Positions 63,335 to 64,000 of a stretch of DNA of 64,000 nt are shown one piece after another. This stretch comes from Sphingomonas sp. 7/4-4 (GTDB lineage Bacteria > Pseudomonadota > Alphaproteobacteria > Sphingomonadales > Sphingomonadaceae). Position 1 is the stretch's first letter. Each line of letters starts with the position of its first letter. Under the pieces are notes generated by a model. It saw only the letters and a program-made list of their open reading frames with translations. It was not told where the DNA came from and did no database searches. A program made the translations under genes and the position numbers. The DNA lies in assembly GCF_027941955.1 (NCBI RefSeq), contig NZ_CP115960.1, positions 62,001-126,000 of the forward strand. The letters are read 5' to 3'.

Positions 63335-64000
63335 ATGCATGTACCTATGAATAGCTCTATCGCACTGGATTTGCGCGAAGTCGCGGCGCCCGACGCCCCG
63401 GTTGCGCGCATCGCGGCGGGGCGCATCGCCGACGACAAGGCGATGCTGCGCGCCGCCGCCGGGATCGCGCGCGACCTGCACAAGGCGCGTCCCATTATCT
63501 ATTGGGCTGACACGATCGCCTCGGTCGTCGTCGGTTACGGCGCGCTGGCGCTGGCGATCACGCTGACCTCGCCCGGCCTGGCATTGCTCGCCGCTTTCGT
63601 GGCGGTGCTCGCGCTCTATCGCGCGGGCAGCTTCATCCACGAGATCACCCATATGAAGCACAGCACGGTGCCGGGCTATCGGCTGGGCTGGAACCTGCTC
63701 GTCGGCGTGCCGCTGATGGTGCCGTCCTACATGTACGAGGGCGTCCATAACCTCCACCATGCCCGTACGCGCTATGGCACGATCGAGGATCCCGAATATC
63801 TGCCGCTCGCGCTGATGAAACCGTGGTCGCTGCCGTTGTTCGTGCTCATCGCCGCGCTGGCGCCGATCGGGCTGCTGATCCGCTACGCGCTGCTCGCGCC
63901 ACTCTCGCTGGTCATTCCGGCGCTGCGCAGGCCGGTGGTCGAACGCTATTCGGGGCTGGTGATCAACCCGTCCTTCCGCCGCCGCCCGGCCGAGGGGGCC
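63335..64000 (+). CDS. Fatty acid desaturase, C-terminus outside window
   Basis: The frame is open from ATG 63335 (or 63347) to the right edge, 222 codons. Membrane-bound di-iron desaturase: two hydrophobic hairpins (SVVVGYGALALAITLTSPGL and LALLAAFVAVLALYR), the first His box SFIHEITHMKH, GWNLLVGVPLMVPSYMYEG and the second box HNLHHARTRYG. The third His box should lie beyond the edge. Divergent from the GNAT gene. The double-bond position and substrate cannot be told. Confidence 0.85.
   Translation, partial: MHVPMNSSIALDLREVAAPDAPVARIAAGRIADDKAMLRAAAGIARDLHKARPIIYWADTIASVVVGYGALALAITLTSPGLALLAAFVAVLALYRAGSFIHEITHMKHSTVPGYRLGWNLLVGVPLMVPSYMYEGVHNLHHARTRYGTIEDPEYLPLALMKPWSLPLFVLIAALAPIGLLIRYALLAPLSLVIPALRRPVVERYSGLVINPSFRRRPAEGA

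Overview
The window is about 64 kb of high-GC alphaproteobacterial chromosome. It looks like Sphingomonas or a close sphingomonad. The grounds are the complete dcw cell-division cluster, an NDUFA12-type complex I subunit, the argS-SPOR-nagZ-scpAB-tatABC block, a PhyR/NepR/EcfG general stress response locus with a PhyP-like regulator, an alphaproteobacterial SOS box (GTTC-N7-GTTC) and TonB-dependent receptor coding. I see no rRNA, tRNA, CRISPR array, transposase or prophage.

Layout. 1-5.5 kb: a cut-off fatty acyl-AMP ligase, recX, a double cold-shock protein, DUF192, NDUFA12, DUF2155, aat and a ParA ATPase. 5.5-15.1 kb: small lipoproteins, an SOS-box Y-family polymerase, a TonB receptor coupled to an exported CehA/McbA-type metallohydrolase, a vapBC-glycosylase operon, an Mpo1-like protein, cysK and a small membrane protein. 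15.1-34 kb: the dcw cluster in the order mraZ, rsmH, ftsL-like, ftsI, murE, murF, mraY, murD, ftsW, murG, murC, murB, ddl, ftsQ, ftsA, ftsZ; nearly all genes overlap by a few bases, so this works as one peptidoglycan-precursor and divisome operon. 34-40.4 kb: a TPR/SPOR envelope protein, dgt, a small secreted protein, and a DUF1800/DUF1501 pair. 40.4-42.2 kb: a small variable pocket with inverted repeats and a gene broken by a stop codon. 42.2-50.1 kb: argS, SPOR protein, an inserted lipoprotein, nagZ, scpA, scpB, tatA, tatB, tatC, entericidin. 50.3-54.4 kb: the general stress response locus. 54.4-64 kb: glnE, a peroxiredoxin, a ferritin-like protein, an M23 peptidase, an ErpA-like Fe-S carrier, xth, two tandem paralogous secreted proteins, a GNAT protein and a cut-off fatty acid desaturase.

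A warning runs through the annotation: about twenty genes carry one-base indels, mostly one G or C missing from runs of three to six. Essential genes are hit (rsmH, ftsI, murD, murG, ftsQ, ftsA). The simplest reading is residual sequencing error, so these genes are annotated across the frameshift as intact genes. Coordinates give the outer limits of the gene and the text gives the breakpoint.
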